From Salinimicrobium nanhaiense (lineage in GTDB: Bacteria; Bacteroidota; Bacteroidia; Flavobacteriales; Flavobacteriaceae): a DNA stretch of 64,000 nt. The notes under the pieces are model-generated. The model did no database searches and had not been told where the DNA came from. It saw only the letters and a program-made list of their open reading frames with translations. Where the stretch lies: the NCBI GenBank assembly GCA_012038135.1, contig JAAVJQ010000008.1, positions 111,969-175,968 on the forward strand, in the 5' to 3' direction. The position numbers and the translations under genes were made by a program. Of the stretch, positions 43,469 to 52,467 are shown piece after piece. Numbering within the stretch: the stretch's first letter is position 1; each line of letters starts with the position of its first letter.

Positions 43469-44074
43469 TCAATTGGCTGCTTTTAATAATTCAACTTCTG
43501 CATTTGGCTGAAAAAGATAAACTCTACCTGTCTTAACCTCTACACACTCAAAACGTTTTATACGCTGTTCCCCTTTTCTAAAAATTTTTCCATTGTAAAT
43601 TCTGAAAATACTTCCATGTGGGACCTCAAAAATGTAATTTTTGTCATTCTCTTCATCAAATTGTTTTAAGGCTACGGAAAGATGTGCATCTGTATCACTA
43701 CTGGCTTTCGGATTCTTGAAATGCCTCGCGATCAACGGAAGCAGTTGCGCCGGAAAAATTTCAGGTCTTATAAATGGCAGCATAAGCCTTTGAAAGGTTT
43801 TCTTCCATTCAAGGCCATGGGGTTTGATATTCCTTCCGAAGCCCTCAAACGCCAGGAGGTGAGCTATTTCATGGATCAAAGTGATCAAAAATCTATATTT
43901 GTTAAGACTGGCGTTTACCGTGATCTGGTGTGAACCATCAGGTTTTCTACGATAGTCACCGTGGCGGGTCTTACGCTCATTCACGATCTTGAGATGGATG
44001 TGGTTTGCTTCAATTAAGCCAAAAACCGACTCAACAGCATGTGTAGGGATATATTTCTCAAGAATATGCTTCAT
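43469..44074 (-). CDS. SprT-like zinc metalloprotease-domain protein
   Basis: 201 residues. The metal-binding HEIAHLLAFE (HExxH, near residue 68) and the following HGLEWKKTF (third His) match the SprT-like domain, the bacterial relatives of the DNA-protein crosslink protease SPRTN. The C-terminal part has beta-strand words (IFRIYNGKIFRKGEQRIKRFEC) like the small domain after SprT, but the four-Cys zinc ribbon of classical SprT is absent. Role uncertain. It is packed between the SDR gene (3 bp) and manC (1 bp). Confidence 0.82.
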   Translation of the reverse strand: MKHILEKYIPTHAVESVFGLIEANHIHLKIVNERKTRHGDYRRKPDGSHQITVNASLNKYRFLITLIHEIAHLLAFEGFGRNIKPHGLEWKKTFQRLMLPFIRPEIFPAQLLPLIARHFKNPKASSDTDAHLSVALKQFDEENDKNYIFEVPHGSIFRIYNGKIFRKGEQRIKRFECVEVKTGRVYLFQPNAEVELLKAAN

Positions 44075-44077
44075 AAC

Positions 44078-44758
44078 TTAGGGGGTGCTGCTGGAGACCT
44101 GCAGCAATTTTCCATTATAATATTTATTTCCGGTAAGGGAAAAATCTGCAATATATTCTGCCATTTCCCTTGGTTGCAATGGTGCCTGGTAGCCAGGAAA
44201 AGCTTCAGCCAGCATTTCTGTCTGTACTGCGCCTAAGGCCAGCACGTTAAAAGACGGCCCGGTTTCCTTGTATTCTTCAGCTAACAGTTCGGTAAGGGTG
44301 ATCACAGCACCTTTGCTGGAGGAATAAGCCGATAGTCCCGGAAATTTTACACTGCCCTGTACTCCGCCCATACTACTAACTGTCACAACATGGCCGGTTT
44401 TTTTGAGGAACTTAAGCATTTTTCTTGTCAATGCCGCCACTCCAAAAACATTGATCTTATATACCTTCTCAAATTCTTCAGCAGTGATCTCTTCAAAAGC
44501 TTTGTTCACGATCGCTCCTGCATTATGAATAAGAATGTCAACTTGCTGCCATTGCTTCTCCACAAAAGAAGAAATTTTATTAAGATCTTCTTCTTCAGTA
44601 ATATCAAATGGAAAGGCATGCACTTTTTCTAAACCCAGTGCTTGTACCGGCTCCACATTTCTCGACAGTGCAAGCACCTCATGCCCGGCTTCGGCAAAGA
44701 TCCTTACCAGCTCGAGCCCTATGCCGCGGCTTGTCCCTGTGACTATAATTTTTTTCAT
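44078..44758 (-). CDS. Short-chain dehydrogenase/reductase
   Basis: 226 residues with the classical SDR signature: cofactor motif VTGTSRGIGLELV at the N-terminus, an NAG-type motif LIHNAGAIVNKAF, the catalytic Ser in VTVSSMGG and the Tyr-x3-Lys pair in LSAYSSSKGAVI. The residue after the first glycine motif region (Ser-Arg) suggests NADP(H). Substrate unknown. Its ATG begins directly after the M28 peptidase stop codon (no gap), and the SprT-like gene follows by 3 bp. Confidence 0.9.
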   Translation of the reverse strand: MKKIIVTGTSRGIGLELVRIFAEAGHEVLALSRNVEPVQALGLEKVHAFPFDITEEEDLNKISSFVEKQWQQVDILIHNAGAIVNKAFEEITAEEFEKVYKINVFGVAALTRKMLKFLKKTGHVVTVSSMGGVQGSVKFPGLSAYSSSKGAVITLTELLAEEYKETGPSFNVLALGAVQTEMLAEAFPGYQAPLQPREMAEYIADFSLTGNKYYNGKLLQVSSSTP

Positions 44759-45748
44759 CTATTGTTTCAGCTTTATTTCCTTTTGGGCAGTATTAGCCAT
44801 TTTGATAAGCCCCGGAATTATGGCCTCTATTAATTCTTCCATATGAACCGTATCCATTAGCTCAAATTCATCATCTACATGATGGTAGTAGGGGTAATTG
44901 GTGAAGTCAAAAGTAGAGATCGTCTGTGCCGGAATCTTGAATTCCCGGTAAAACGGATAATTATCACTTCTTTGAAAGAGGCTGTATTGTTTGGCTTCAG
45001 GCAGAAATCCAACGACATTTTCACCTGCATATTCATTGAATTTTTCTGCCATATTTGAGGCATCGTAGCCTGTGAGATAAGCTTTATAAGCTCTTCCTTC
45101 CATGGGCACCCCTATCATTTCAATATTGAACATGGTGTAAAGATCAATTCCTTTGGCTTTTAAGCTTTTGGCAAGTTCCTTAGCCCCTACCAGGCCCATT
45201 TCTTCTGCGGAAAAAAGAGTGAATAAAATACTCCTTTTTGGAGGTCGTGCCGCGAAGTATTTCGCAAGTTCCAGTACTGCAGTAGTTCCGGAAGCGTTAT
45301 CATTGGCGCCATTTGCGATCTCGTCTCCTTCAGCCGCTTCTTCCAGGCCCACATGATCATAATGGGCTCCAATAATGATAAATTCATCCTTTAATCGGGG
45401 ATCTGTTCCCTCTACCATTCCCACCAGATTAAACCCTTGAGTCTCCTGAATGGTAAAATTGTGCCTGTAGGTGTCAAAAAACGGCTGTAGATCATGTTCT
45501 TCAAAAACAGCCTCAATATATTGCGCGGCTTTCTCTATACCCTCTGTTCCGGTTTCTCTTCCTGCAAGCTCATCTGAAGACAGGTAGCGCAAAGCGGCGG
45601 CAAGTTCCTCCTCTAAAATGGCGTTTTTGATCACCTCCTTATCTACAGGCGTCGCAATGTTTTCTTCTGAAATGTCTTTTGAATTTCCACAGCTAAGCAG
45701 AAGTAAAAAACTTAGGGCAGCAAGCCCGGAAAGCAGGTTTTTTCTCAT
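44759..45748 (-). CDS. M28 family metallopeptidase lipoprotein
   Basis: 329 residues with a lipobox LLLLSC, lipidated near Cys 20. Metal ligands of the M28 di-zinc site are visible: His/Asp in IIGAHYDHVG, Asp in NGANDNASGTTAV, the Glu pair in FTLFSAEEMGLVGA, and a final His in YPYYHHVDDEFE. The usual fourth ligand Asp (N-x-D-M-x-G) is Glu here (NIEMIG). Such aminopeptidases release N-terminal residues from peptides in the periplasm or at the surface. A terminator separates it from pdhC upstream; downstream genes follow without gaps, so it heads a five-gene operon. Confidence 0.88.
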   Translation of the reverse strand: MRKNLLSGLAALSFLLLLSCGNSKDISEENIATPVDKEVIKNAILEEELAAALRYLSSDELAGRETGTEGIEKAAQYIEAVFEEHDLQPFFDTYRHNFTIQETQGFNLVGMVEGTDPRLKDEFIIIGAHYDHVGLEEAAEGDEIANGANDNASGTTAVLELAKYFAARPPKRSILFTLFSAEEMGLVGAKELAKSLKAKGIDLYTMFNIEMIGVPMEGRAYKAYLTGYDASNMAEKFNEYAGENVVGFLPEAKQYSLFQRSDNYPFYREFKIPAQTISTFDFTNYPYYHHVDDEFELMDTVHMEELIEAIIPGLIKMANTAQKEIKLKQ

Positions 45749-45762
45749 GTGGCTAAAGATAA

Positions 45763-45789
45763 AAAAATCCCGCGAAAAGCGGGATTTTT
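45763..45789 (-). terminator. Intrinsic terminator of pdhA-pdhC
   Basis: 11-bp stem AAAAATCCCGC / GCGGGATTTTT with a five-base loop; on the minus strand the stem ends in a run of seven T. It lies 21 nt after the pdhC stop. Confidence 0.88.
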
Positions 45790-45810
45790 AAGAATGATCA
45801 TATTCTTATC

Positions 45811-47487
45811 CTAAGCCAGCATTGTCACCGGATTCTCAAGATACATTTTCAAAGTTTCAAGGAATTGTGCTCCCGTAGCTCCGTCAACAGTTCTGTGGTC
45901 ACAGGCTAACGTAAGCTTCATGGTATTACCAACCACGATCTGCCCGTTTCTCACCACCGGCTTCTCAACAATCGCACCTACTGAAAGGATTGCAGAGTTA
46001 GGCTGATTGATAATACTGGTAAATTCGGTGATTCCAAACATTCCAAGGTTAGAAACAGTAAAGGTACTTCCCTCCATTTCCTGAGGCTGCAGCTTTTTGT
46101 TGCGTGCTTTACCTGCCAGCTCTTTCACCTGCCCACCAATTTGAGTCATTGACATTTGGTCTGCATATTTAAGGACAGGAACCACAAGCCCGTCTTCTAC
46201 TGCAACTGCAACTCCCATGTGAATGTGTTTCGCAATTTTTGTAGTATCACCTGTCCATTGAGAATTCACCCTTGGGTGTTTTCTTAAGGCCATCGCTGTA
46301 GCTTTAATAACAATATCATTAAAAGAAACCTTCACATCTGGCAGCTCATTGATCTGCTTCCGGTTAACCATGGCATTTGCCATGTCAACCTCTATCGTAA
46401 GATAGTAATGAGGTGCAGTAAATTTAGATTCCCCAAGTCTCTTGGCGATGGTTTTACGCATCTGGGAATTCTTGATCTCTTCAAAGCTCTCTTCCCCTGC
46501 CGGCACATAGGTTTGTGCCGCCGGAGCCTGTTGTTCCTGTGAAGGAGCAGCAGCCGGTTGAGCCTGAGCAGTTTTTTCTGATGGTTTGAAATTCTCTATG
46601 TCCTTTTTGACAATTCGGTTGTTCTCTCCGGAACCTTTAACATCGGCAAGATTGATTCCTTTGTCTTCGGCCATTTTCTTGGCAAGCGGAGAAGCAAAGA
46701 TCCTTGCTCCATCGGCAGTTGTTGCACTTCCTGAAGCCTGTGAAGTTTCAGGTTCTTCTGCTTTATCTTCCTTCCTTTCTTCGGTCTTTTTAGGAGCAGG
46801 TTTAGATTTACCACCACCTTTCACCACTGAAGAAACATCGGTTCCCTCAGGACCAATGATAGCCAACACAGCATCAACAGGAGCGGTTTCCCCTTCCTGA
46901 ATTCCTATATGCAATAATGTACCGCTATAGAAAGATTCGAATTCCATAGTCGCCTTGTCGGTTTCGATCTCGGCAAGGATGTCTCCTTCTTCTACTTTAT
47001 CTCCTTCTTTCTTGATCCAGGAAGCAACAGTTCCTTCTTCCATAGTATCACTAAGACGAGGCATTTTGATAACCTCTACACCTTCAGGAATTTCACCGCC
47101 TTCAGAAGATCCTTCATCTGAAGAGGATTCCTCAGCAGGTTCAGATTTTTCAGAAGATTCGGTTTTTTCAGAAGAAGACTTTTCAGAAGTAGCTTTTTCA
47201 GCAGAAGCACCTTCTGATTGACCATCCAAAAGTGAGGAAATATCTTCCCCTTCTTCTCCAACAATAGCCAAAAGTGCATCTACCGGTGCGGTCTCTCCTT
47301 CTTCGATTCCAATATGCAACAAGGTACCGTTGTAGAAGGATTCAAATTCCATGGTAGCCTTGTCTGTTTCGATCTCGGCCAGGATATCTCCTTCTTCAAT
47401 TTTATCACCTTTTTGTTTGATCCACTTCGCTACAACACCTTCTTCCATGGTGTCGCTCAAACGTGGCATTTTAATTACTTCGGCCAT
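45811..47487 (-). CDS. pdhC: Pyruvate dehydrogenase complex dihydrolipoamide acetyltransferase (E2), two lipoyl domains
   Basis: 558 residues. Two near-identical lipoyl domains (residues ~2-80 and ~140-215), each with the lipoylated Lys in ETDKATMEFE, are separated by a Ser/Glu/Lys linker of repeated SSEK-like units. A peripheral-subunit-binding domain follows (ASPLAKKMAEDKGINL, ~285-320), then a Pro/Ala/Gln linker and the catalytic domain with the active-site DHRTVDGATGAQFLE near residue 530. It transfers acetyl groups to CoA. pdhA lies 5 bp upstream; E1 beta and E3 are not encoded nearby. A strong terminator follows. Confidence 0.95.
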   Translation of the reverse strand: MAEVIKMPRLSDTMEEGVVAKWIKQKGDKIEEGDILAEIETDKATMEFESFYNGTLLHIGIEEGETAPVDALLAIVGEEGEDISSLLDGQSEGASAEKATSEKSSSEKTESSEKSEPAEESSSDEGSSEGGEIPEGVEVIKMPRLSDTMEEGTVASWIKKEGDKVEEGDILAEIETDKATMEFESFYSGTLLHIGIQEGETAPVDAVLAIIGPEGTDVSSVVKGGGKSKPAPKKTEERKEDKAEEPETSQASGSATTADGARIFASPLAKKMAEDKGINLADVKGSGENNRIVKKDIENFKPSEKTAQAQPAAAPSQEQQAPAAQTYVPAGEESFEEIKNSQMRKTIAKRLGESKFTAPHYYLTIEVDMANAMVNRKQINELPDVKVSFNDIVIKATAMALRKHPRVNSQWTGDTTKIAKHIHMGVAVAVEDGLVVPVLKYADQMSMTQIGGQVKELAGKARNKKLQPQEMEGSTFTVSNLGMFGITEFTSIINQPNSAILSVGAIVEKPVVRNGQIVVGNTMKLTLACDHRTVDGATGAQFLETLKMYLENPVTMLA

Positions 47488-47492
47488 AATAT

Positions 47493-48491
47493 TTATAATT
47501 TATGGGGTAAAAACGGATAATCCTTTTGCTCATAAACAACATCATACATAGTCTGGATCTCCGGGAATTCTGAATCTTCAGCAAACTTCTCACACTCCGT
47601 TACAAGGTCTTTCACTCGTTTATCGATCTCCTTGATCTCCTTATCTGTAGCGTATTTGTTCTTTATGATAATGTCCTTTACGGTGGTAATTGGATCGATC
47701 TTTTGATACTCGGCCACCTCTTCCTTGGTACGGTACTGTTGCGCATCACTCATGGAGTGGCCACGGTAACGGTATGTTTTCAATTCAAGGAAAGTAGGAC
47801 CTTCTCCCTTACGGGCACGAACGATAGCTTCATCAAGAGCTTCGGCAACTTTTTCGGGATCCATGGCGTCTACCGGTCCACATGGCATATCGTATCCAAG
47901 ACCCAGTTTCCAGATGTCCAGACTCTTGGAAGTACGGGCTACAGAAGTTCCCATTGCATATCCATTGTTCTCAACACAAAAGACCACAGGTAAATTCCAT
48001 TTTACAGCCATGGTAAAAGTCTCGTGAAGAGACCCCTGTCTTGCAGCCCCATCTCCCAAAAAGGTAAGGGTCACTGCATCTCTTTTAAAATATTTATCGG
48101 CAAAGGCAAGACCTGCTCCCAGAGGAATCTGACCTCCTACGATCCCGTGCCCACCATAGAAACGGTGTTCTTTAGAGAAAATATGCATGGAACCACCCAT
48201 TCCCATGGAAGTCCCCGTTTTTTTCCCGTAAAGCTCTGCCATTACTTTTCTTGGATCCACGCCCATCCCAATTGGCTGTACGTGATTTCGGTATGCGGTG
48301 ATCATTTTATCTTTAGAGAGATCCATTACATGCAAAGCCCCGGCAAGAATAGCTTCCTGCCCGTTATACAGGTGTAAAAAACCTCTAACTTTTTGCTGAA
48401 TATAAACCTGCGCCAGTTTATCTTCAAACTTGCGCCAAAACAGCATGTCCTCATACCACTTAAGGTAAGTGGCTTTCGTGATTTTCTTCAT
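47493..48491 (-). CDS. pdhA: Pyruvate dehydrogenase E1 component, alpha subunit
   Basis: 332 residues. The thiamine diphosphate motif runs from FLGDGAARQGSLHE to VFCVENNGYAMGT (GDG...NN), and the phosphorylation-loop-like YRYRGHSMSDAQQYR is conserved. The N-terminal MLFWRKFEDKLAQVYIQQKVRGFLHLYNGQEA segment (part quoted: KVRGFLHLYNGQEA) is typical of PdhA of Bacteroidota. With the beta subunit it decarboxylates pyruvate and acetylates the lipoyl group of E2, encoded 5 bp downstream. The beta-subunit gene is not adjacent. A -7 box sits 48-56 nt upstream. Confidence 0.95.
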   Translation of the reverse strand: MKKITKATYLKWYEDMLFWRKFEDKLAQVYIQQKVRGFLHLYNGQEAILAGALHVMDLSKDKMITAYRNHVQPIGMGVDPRKVMAELYGKKTGTSMGMGGSMHIFSKEHRFYGGHGIVGGQIPLGAGLAFADKYFKRDAVTLTFLGDGAARQGSLHETFTMAVKWNLPVVFCVENNGYAMGTSVARTSKSLDIWKLGLGYDMPCGPVDAMDPEKVAEALDEAIVRARKGEGPTFLELKTYRYRGHSMSDAQQYRTKEEVAEYQKIDPITTVKDIIIKNKYATDKEIKEIDKRVKDLVTECEKFAEDSEFPEIQTMYDVVYEQKDYPFLPHKL

Positions 48492-48539
48492 TTAACAACA
48501 AATTTTTAAGGCTAAGCATTGCTTGCGCCAAGAGAACAA

Positions 48540-48547
48540 CAAAAATA
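48540..48547 (-). promoter_or_regulatory. Candidate -7 promoter element for pdhA-pdhC
   Basis: Minus-strand TATTTTTG matches TAnnTTTG exactly. The resulting leader of roughly 45 nt contains a small palindrome AAGCAATGCTT. Confidence 0.45.
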
Positions 48548-48599
48548 CTATTTTCAAAAGGAACTAAAAACAGTTTCTCTTTTAAAAACCGCGAAATCG

Positions 48600-49082
48600 T
48601 TATAGGTAAGAATTGTCGAAGATCAGCGGCAAAAGATCTGAAATAGAATTTGCCTTCACCACCTTTCCTTTTTCACCCATAAAATAGATCTCAATAGGCT
48701 CTTTTTGACGCACCTCATATTCGGCAATTGCCTGCCTGCAGGAGCCACAGGGTGGCGTTGGAATTTCCACTTTATGATTTTCTGACCGGGCAGTGATCAC
48801 CAGCGTATCGATCTTCACCCCGGGATACTTTGCCCCTGCATAAAAAATAGCTGTTCTTTCTGCACAGAGTCCGGCGGGATAAGATGCATTTTCCTGATTG
48901 CTTCCGGTGACGATTTCACCGTTTTCAAGCAGCAGGGCTGCACCTACCCTGAATTTCGAATAGGGCGAATAGGATTTCTCCCTGGCTTCCATAGCTTTAT
49001 TCATTAGATCCTGTACTTCCTGCGGCAATTCGGCTTCCGCATCATAAACTTCAAGATCTGCACTAATAGTTATTTTTTTCAT
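48600..49082 (-). CDS. cdd: Cytidine deaminase
   Basis: 160 residues, of the small homotetrameric type. The zinc site is complete: YPAGLCAERTAIFYAG (Cys and catalytic Glu) and TPPCGSCRQAIAEY (two Cys). The N-terminal SYSPYSKFRVGAALL is the substrate-side motif. It deaminates cytidine and deoxycytidine in pyrimidine salvage. It follows porV on the same strand with ~110 bp between, which holds its own -7 box and a hairpin; co-transcription with porV is possible but not required. Confidence 0.95.
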   Translation of the reverse strand: MKKITISADLEVYDAEAELPQEVQDLMNKAMEAREKSYSPYSKFRVGAALLLENGEIVTGSNQENASYPAGLCAERTAIFYAGAKYPGVKIDTLVITARSENHKVEIPTPPCGSCRQAIAEYEVRQKEPIEIYFMGEKGKVVKANSISDLLPLIFDNSYL

Positions 49083-49106
49083 CTAAGTTATTTCTGAAGA
49101 TAAAAG

Positions 49107-49162
49107 CTCCCGCAACTTAAAAAGCCCGGGAGTTAGTATTCTGCACTTTAGGTGCAAATTTA
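49107..49162 (-). promoter_or_regulatory. Candidate cdd promoter and leader hairpin
   Basis: TAAATTTG on the minus strand (49155-49162) matches TAnnTTTG. Downstream a 6-bp stem CTCCCG/CGGGAG (49107-49112 and 49127-49132) with a 14-nt loop would lie in the leader, or could end porV transcripts. Confidence 0.4.
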
Positions 49163-49193
49163 TATAATAATAAAGTAATAATTTCAGCCTTTG

Positions 49194-50351
49194 TTAATAC
49201 TCGTCGTAAGTGTTTCCGAAATTAAATGTCAACCCGAATCGCAGGGTACCCTCAAGCGGACTCACCACTTCGGAAGTTGAAAAAAGATAAGAAATATCGA
49301 TATTCACGACAGTGTATTTAAACCCTGCTCCAAAAGAGATAAATTCCCTCGATCCTTTTTCGGGACTTTCATGAAAATATCCGGTACGCAGGGAAAAAAT
49401 ATCCTGATACACGTATTCGGCACCAAGTGCGTAGGTAATCTCCTTAATCTCTTCAGCAAAACCGTCGGGTGCGTCACCAAAAGATTTGAACATCCCTTCT
49501 ATAGCTCCAATGGAATTATATTCGAGGTTATCTTCCGCATCTATATCTCCATCGAGATCAAAATCCTTCGGGGTAGGCACGAGAAGTTTATTGAATTCTA
49601 AGTAGGTTCCAATCCTGTTGGAGTTATCGAGAATAAAATCAAAGCCGCCTCCCAATTTCAAGTTAGTCGGAATAAAGTTTTCCTGTCCTCCTTCATCATA
49701 TTTGATCTTGGGACCAATGTTTGAAATAGCTGCACCTGCTCTCCAGCGTCCGTCAAAGCTGGTGAAGTCTATCCTGTCGCTTTGGTAGTAGGCAGTAACG
49801 TCTACTCCAAAAGTACTTGCGGCAGTAGCATCGGGATCAACCGGAGCCAGTTTAAGATCAGATCTTAGATACCTCCCGGCAACAGCCATGGAAAATCTTT
49901 CACTTAATCTCAGCGAATAGGAAAGATCAAGAGTGAATTCATTAGGGCTTAAAATTAAAGGAAGTTCATCTGGATTTTCCCTGGCTTCAATATTTCCCAT
50001 ACTAAAATACTTGAAACTGGCGCCAAAAGCACTTCTCTCACTTATTCTATTATAATAGGTAATATTTCCAAGGAAGATATCGTTCACCAGCTCACTTAAA
50101 TATGGAGTGTAAGTTACTCCAAGTCCCTGCTGACTCTCAATAAAAACATATTTGGCGGGGTTCCATTGCTGGGAGAAAGCATCGGCGGGTGTCGCTACCC
50201 CCTGGTCTCCCATTCCTGCCGCGCGGGCATCTGCAGCTATCATTAAAAATGGAACAGCCGTTGTAATTACGCGATCCTGCTCTTCCTGAGCAAAAGTTTT
50301 CCCGCTAAACAACAGTATCGCTGTTAATGTTAAGAGTGATAGTTTTTTCAT
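49194..50351 (-). CDS. porV: Type IX secretion system outer-membrane protein PorV (LptO)
   Basis: 385 residues with a signal peptide (GKTFAQ junction near residue 22). The FadL-like barrel start RVITTAVPFLMIAADARAAGMGDQGVATPADAFSQQWNPAK is diagnostic of PorV (quoted in part: FLMIAADARAAGMGDQGVA, SQQWNPAKY). PorV binds the C-terminal domains of T9SS cargo and shuttles them from the SprA translocon to the attachment complex. It lies in the cdd-pdhA-pdhC neighbourhood and divergent from gldJ. The sortase gene porU, usually between porV and gldJ in flavobacteria, is absent here. Confidence 0.93.
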   Translation of the reverse strand: MKKLSLLTLTAILLFSGKTFAQEEQDRVITTAVPFLMIAADARAAGMGDQGVATPADAFSQQWNPAKYVFIESQQGLGVTYTPYLSELVNDIFLGNITYYNRISERSAFGASFKYFSMGNIEARENPDELPLILSPNEFTLDLSYSLRLSERFSMAVAGRYLRSDLKLAPVDPDATAASTFGVDVTAYYQSDRIDFTSFDGRWRAGAAISNIGPKIKYDEGGQENFIPTNLKLGGGFDFILDNSNRIGTYLEFNKLLVPTPKDFDLDGDIDAEDNLEYNSIGAIEGMFKSFGDAPDGFAEEIKEITYALGAEYVYQDIFSLRTGYFHESPEKGSREFISFGAGFKYTVVNIDISYLFSTSEVVSPLEGTLRFGLTFNFGNTYDEY

Positions 50352-50372
50352 TAGATTGGCTGGTTAATTAAA

Positions 50373-50380
50373 CAAATATA
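50373..50380 (-). promoter_or_regulatory. Candidate -7 promoter element for porV
   Basis: Minus-strand TATATTTG, an exact TAnnTTTG match, 21 nt before the ATG. Confidence 0.55.
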
Positions 50381-50723
50381 CCCGAAATGCTTTAAAAATT
50401 GTTCAGAAGCCCGAATTTCTGTTTTTTATTCTTACATAACGTTTAAATTAACAGAAGCTTATACAGATTCCATATATTTCTTACATTCCGGTAATGATTA
50501 AAGGGGGGAGGTTTTGAAGTTCAGGCTTTTGAATACTTGATAATGTAAGAAAAACCAAAACCTGAAAAGGAATTTTAAAGTAACAAAAAACCATTACTTT
50601 TGCCGAATAAAAGATAGATAAAAGTTAAGAAAGTTCTTCGGGAGTTTATAATAAAAGTTTTATACCGGCGTTATCCTAAAGATTTTCAGCGTACTACAAG
50701 ATCCCGTTTCTATTGAAATAATC

Positions 50724-50752
50724 TTGATAGTTTTACGTTAATTACTATATTG
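50724..50752 (+). promoter_or_regulatory. Candidate gldJ promoter
   Basis: TTG (50724-50726), exactly 19 nt, then TATATTG(C) (50746-50752), close to TTG-N19-TAnnTTTG. It would give a leader of about 30 nt before ATG 50787. Confidence 0.6.
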
Positions 50753-50786
50753 CAAAGCCAAAATCGCTACAAAAGATATTGTGAAT

Positions 50787-52448
50787 ATGAGAAATAAGGT
50801 TGCTGTAAAGGCTCTTTTTGCCGTCGCTCTGAGTGCTGGTTTATTTAGCTGTAACAACTCGAGGGATTACAAAGATAACTCCCGTGCCACCGGCTGGGAT
50901 ATTAATTCCAAAGAAGGCGGTTTCAACTACAATGCCGACTATGATGAGCAGGAAGCGGGACCGGGACTTGTTTTTGTTGAAGGTGGCACCTTTACCATGG
51001 GACGGGTTCAGGATGATGTGATGCATGACTGGAATAACTCTCCTACTCAACAGCACGTTCAGTCCTTTTACATGGACGAAACTGAGGTTACCAACCTCAT
51101 GTACCTGGAGTACCTCGATTATTTAAAAAGAGTTTACCCTCCAAGTGAAGAACGTTATCGAAATATTTATCACGGGGCACTTCCCGATACTCTTGTTTGG
51201 AGAAACAGGTTAGGTTATAACGAAACCATGACCAATAATTACCTTCGCCACCCGGCTTATGCCAATTATCCTGTAGTGGGAGTAAGCTGGATCCAGGCAG
51301 TGGAATTCAGCAAGTGGAGAACAGACAGGGTTAACGAATTAAGATTGGAGAAAGAAGGCTTCACACTTAAGGGAGCAAGATTTGCTGCCGAACCGGGGGA
51401 AACTTTCAGCACAGAAGCATACTTAAATGCTCCCACCAAGACATACGGCGGTAATGACAGTATTGTTCGCGGGGGAAACAAAGCCGATCGCTTTATGACC
51501 GAAGACAGTACTAATTTATATGTACAGCGCAAGCACGGGGTCCTTCTTCCTGAATACAGGCTTCCTACCGAAGCTGAGTGGGAATATGCTGCCCTTGCAC
51601 TTGTTGGACTAAGAAGTTATAACGTATACAGAGGTAGAAAAAAATACCCATGGGACGGCCAGTACACCCGAAGCGGAGATGCAAAAAGCCGTGGAGATCA
51701 AATGGCTAACTTTAAGCAGGGAGATGGAGATTACGGCGGAATCGCAGGATGGAGTGATGACGGTGCCGATATCACTGCCGAGGTTAAGACTTATGAGCCT
51801 AACGATTTCGGACTTTACGACATGGCAGGGAACGTAGCCGAGTGGGTTGCCGATGTTTACCGCCCAATTGTTGATGATGAATTCAATGATTTCAACTACT
51901 ACCGCGGAAATGTTTATACCAAGCATGCCATTGGAGAAGACGGAACTGTAGAAGTTCTTGGAGTTGATGAAATAGAATATGACACTTTAAGCAATGGTAG
52001 AATTGTAGCGAGAAACCTTCCGGGAGAAATTAGAACAGTACCTATTACACCTGATGATACTTACCTGCGATCAAACTTCAATGAAAGTGATAACAGGAAT
52101 TTTAGGGATGGAGATAGAAAATCTACCCGGTACTATGACACTTTTGGAGAGGAAACCGCTGAAGATCCAACTCAGCGTATGTACAATTCTCCCGTTCATA
52201 CTGCCACAGTAGACAGTTTGGGAGGTCAGAGTCTTCAGTACGATAAATCTACAGGAAGAACTACTTTGATAGACGATAATGTAAGGGTTTATAAAGGAGG
52301 TTCCTGGAGAGACAGAGCTTATTGGCTGGATCCTGCACAAAGGAGATTTTTCCCGCAGGATATGGCAACAGACTATATTGGATTTAGAAATGCAATGTCG
52401 AGAGTAGGTTCAAAATCTCTCAAGAAAAACAAGACAGCAAAAAATTAA
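50787..52448 (+). CDS. gldJ: Gliding motility lipoprotein GldJ
   Basis: 553 residues from ATG 50787 (a GTG two codons upstream is less likely). The signal peptide ends in the lipobox GLFSC, predicting lipidation at Cys 22. The rest is a formylglycine-generating-enzyme-like (FGE-sulfatase) fold: FVEGGTFTMGRVQDD, YMDETEVTNLMYLEYL, YPVVGVSWIQAVEFSKW, RLPTEAEWEYAAL and the C-terminal YKGGSWRDRAYWLDP and IGFRNAMS. GldJ is essential for gliding and T9SS in flavobacteria and stabilises other Gld proteins; it has no known FGE activity. The C-terminal ~10 residues are basic (KSLKKNKTAKN). A strong terminator follows; murF is next. Confidence 0.95.
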   Translation: MRNKVAVKALFAVALSAGLFSCNNSRDYKDNSRATGWDINSKEGGFNYNADYDEQEAGPGLVFVEGGTFTMGRVQDDVMHDWNNSPTQQHVQSFYMDETEVTNLMYLEYLDYLKRVYPPSEERYRNIYHGALPDTLVWRNRLGYNETMTNNYLRHPAYANYPVVGVSWIQAVEFSKWRTDRVNELRLEKEGFTLKGARFAAEPGETFSTEAYLNAPTKTYGGNDSIVRGGNKADRFMTEDSTNLYVQRKHGVLLPEYRLPTEAEWEYAALALVGLRSYNVYRGRKKYPWDGQYTRSGDAKSRGDQMANFKQGDGDYGGIAGWSDDGADITAEVKTYEPNDFGLYDMAGNVAEWVADVYRPIVDDEFNDFNYYRGNVYTKHAIGEDGTVEVLGVDEIEYDTLSNGRIVARNLPGEIRTVPITPDDTYLRSNFNESDNRNFRDGDRKSTRYYDTFGEETAEDPTQRMYNSPVHTATVDSLGGQSLQYDKSTGRTTLIDDNVRVYKGGSWRDRAYWLDPAQRRFFPQDMATDYIGFRNAMSRVGSKSLKKNKTAKN

Positions 52449-52467
52449 TTTTCCACAATATTAAGTG

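Larger units (their letters stand above)
50352..50786. other. porV-gldJ divergent intergenic region
   Basis: About 435 bp, AT-rich, with no credible ORF on either strand. It contains a perfect porV -7 box (50373-50380), a TACTTTTG box at 50595-50602 on the plus strand with no well-placed -33, and a good gldJ promoter at 50724-50752. An internal G-rich stretch lies near 50502. I see no remnant of porU, though a search of translated fragments would be needed to exclude it. Confidence 0.5.

Noticed and set aside
50352..50786. Possible small RNA gene between porV and gldJ
   Set aside because: No clear terminator-ended structure; the promoter-like boxes are explained by the flanking genes.
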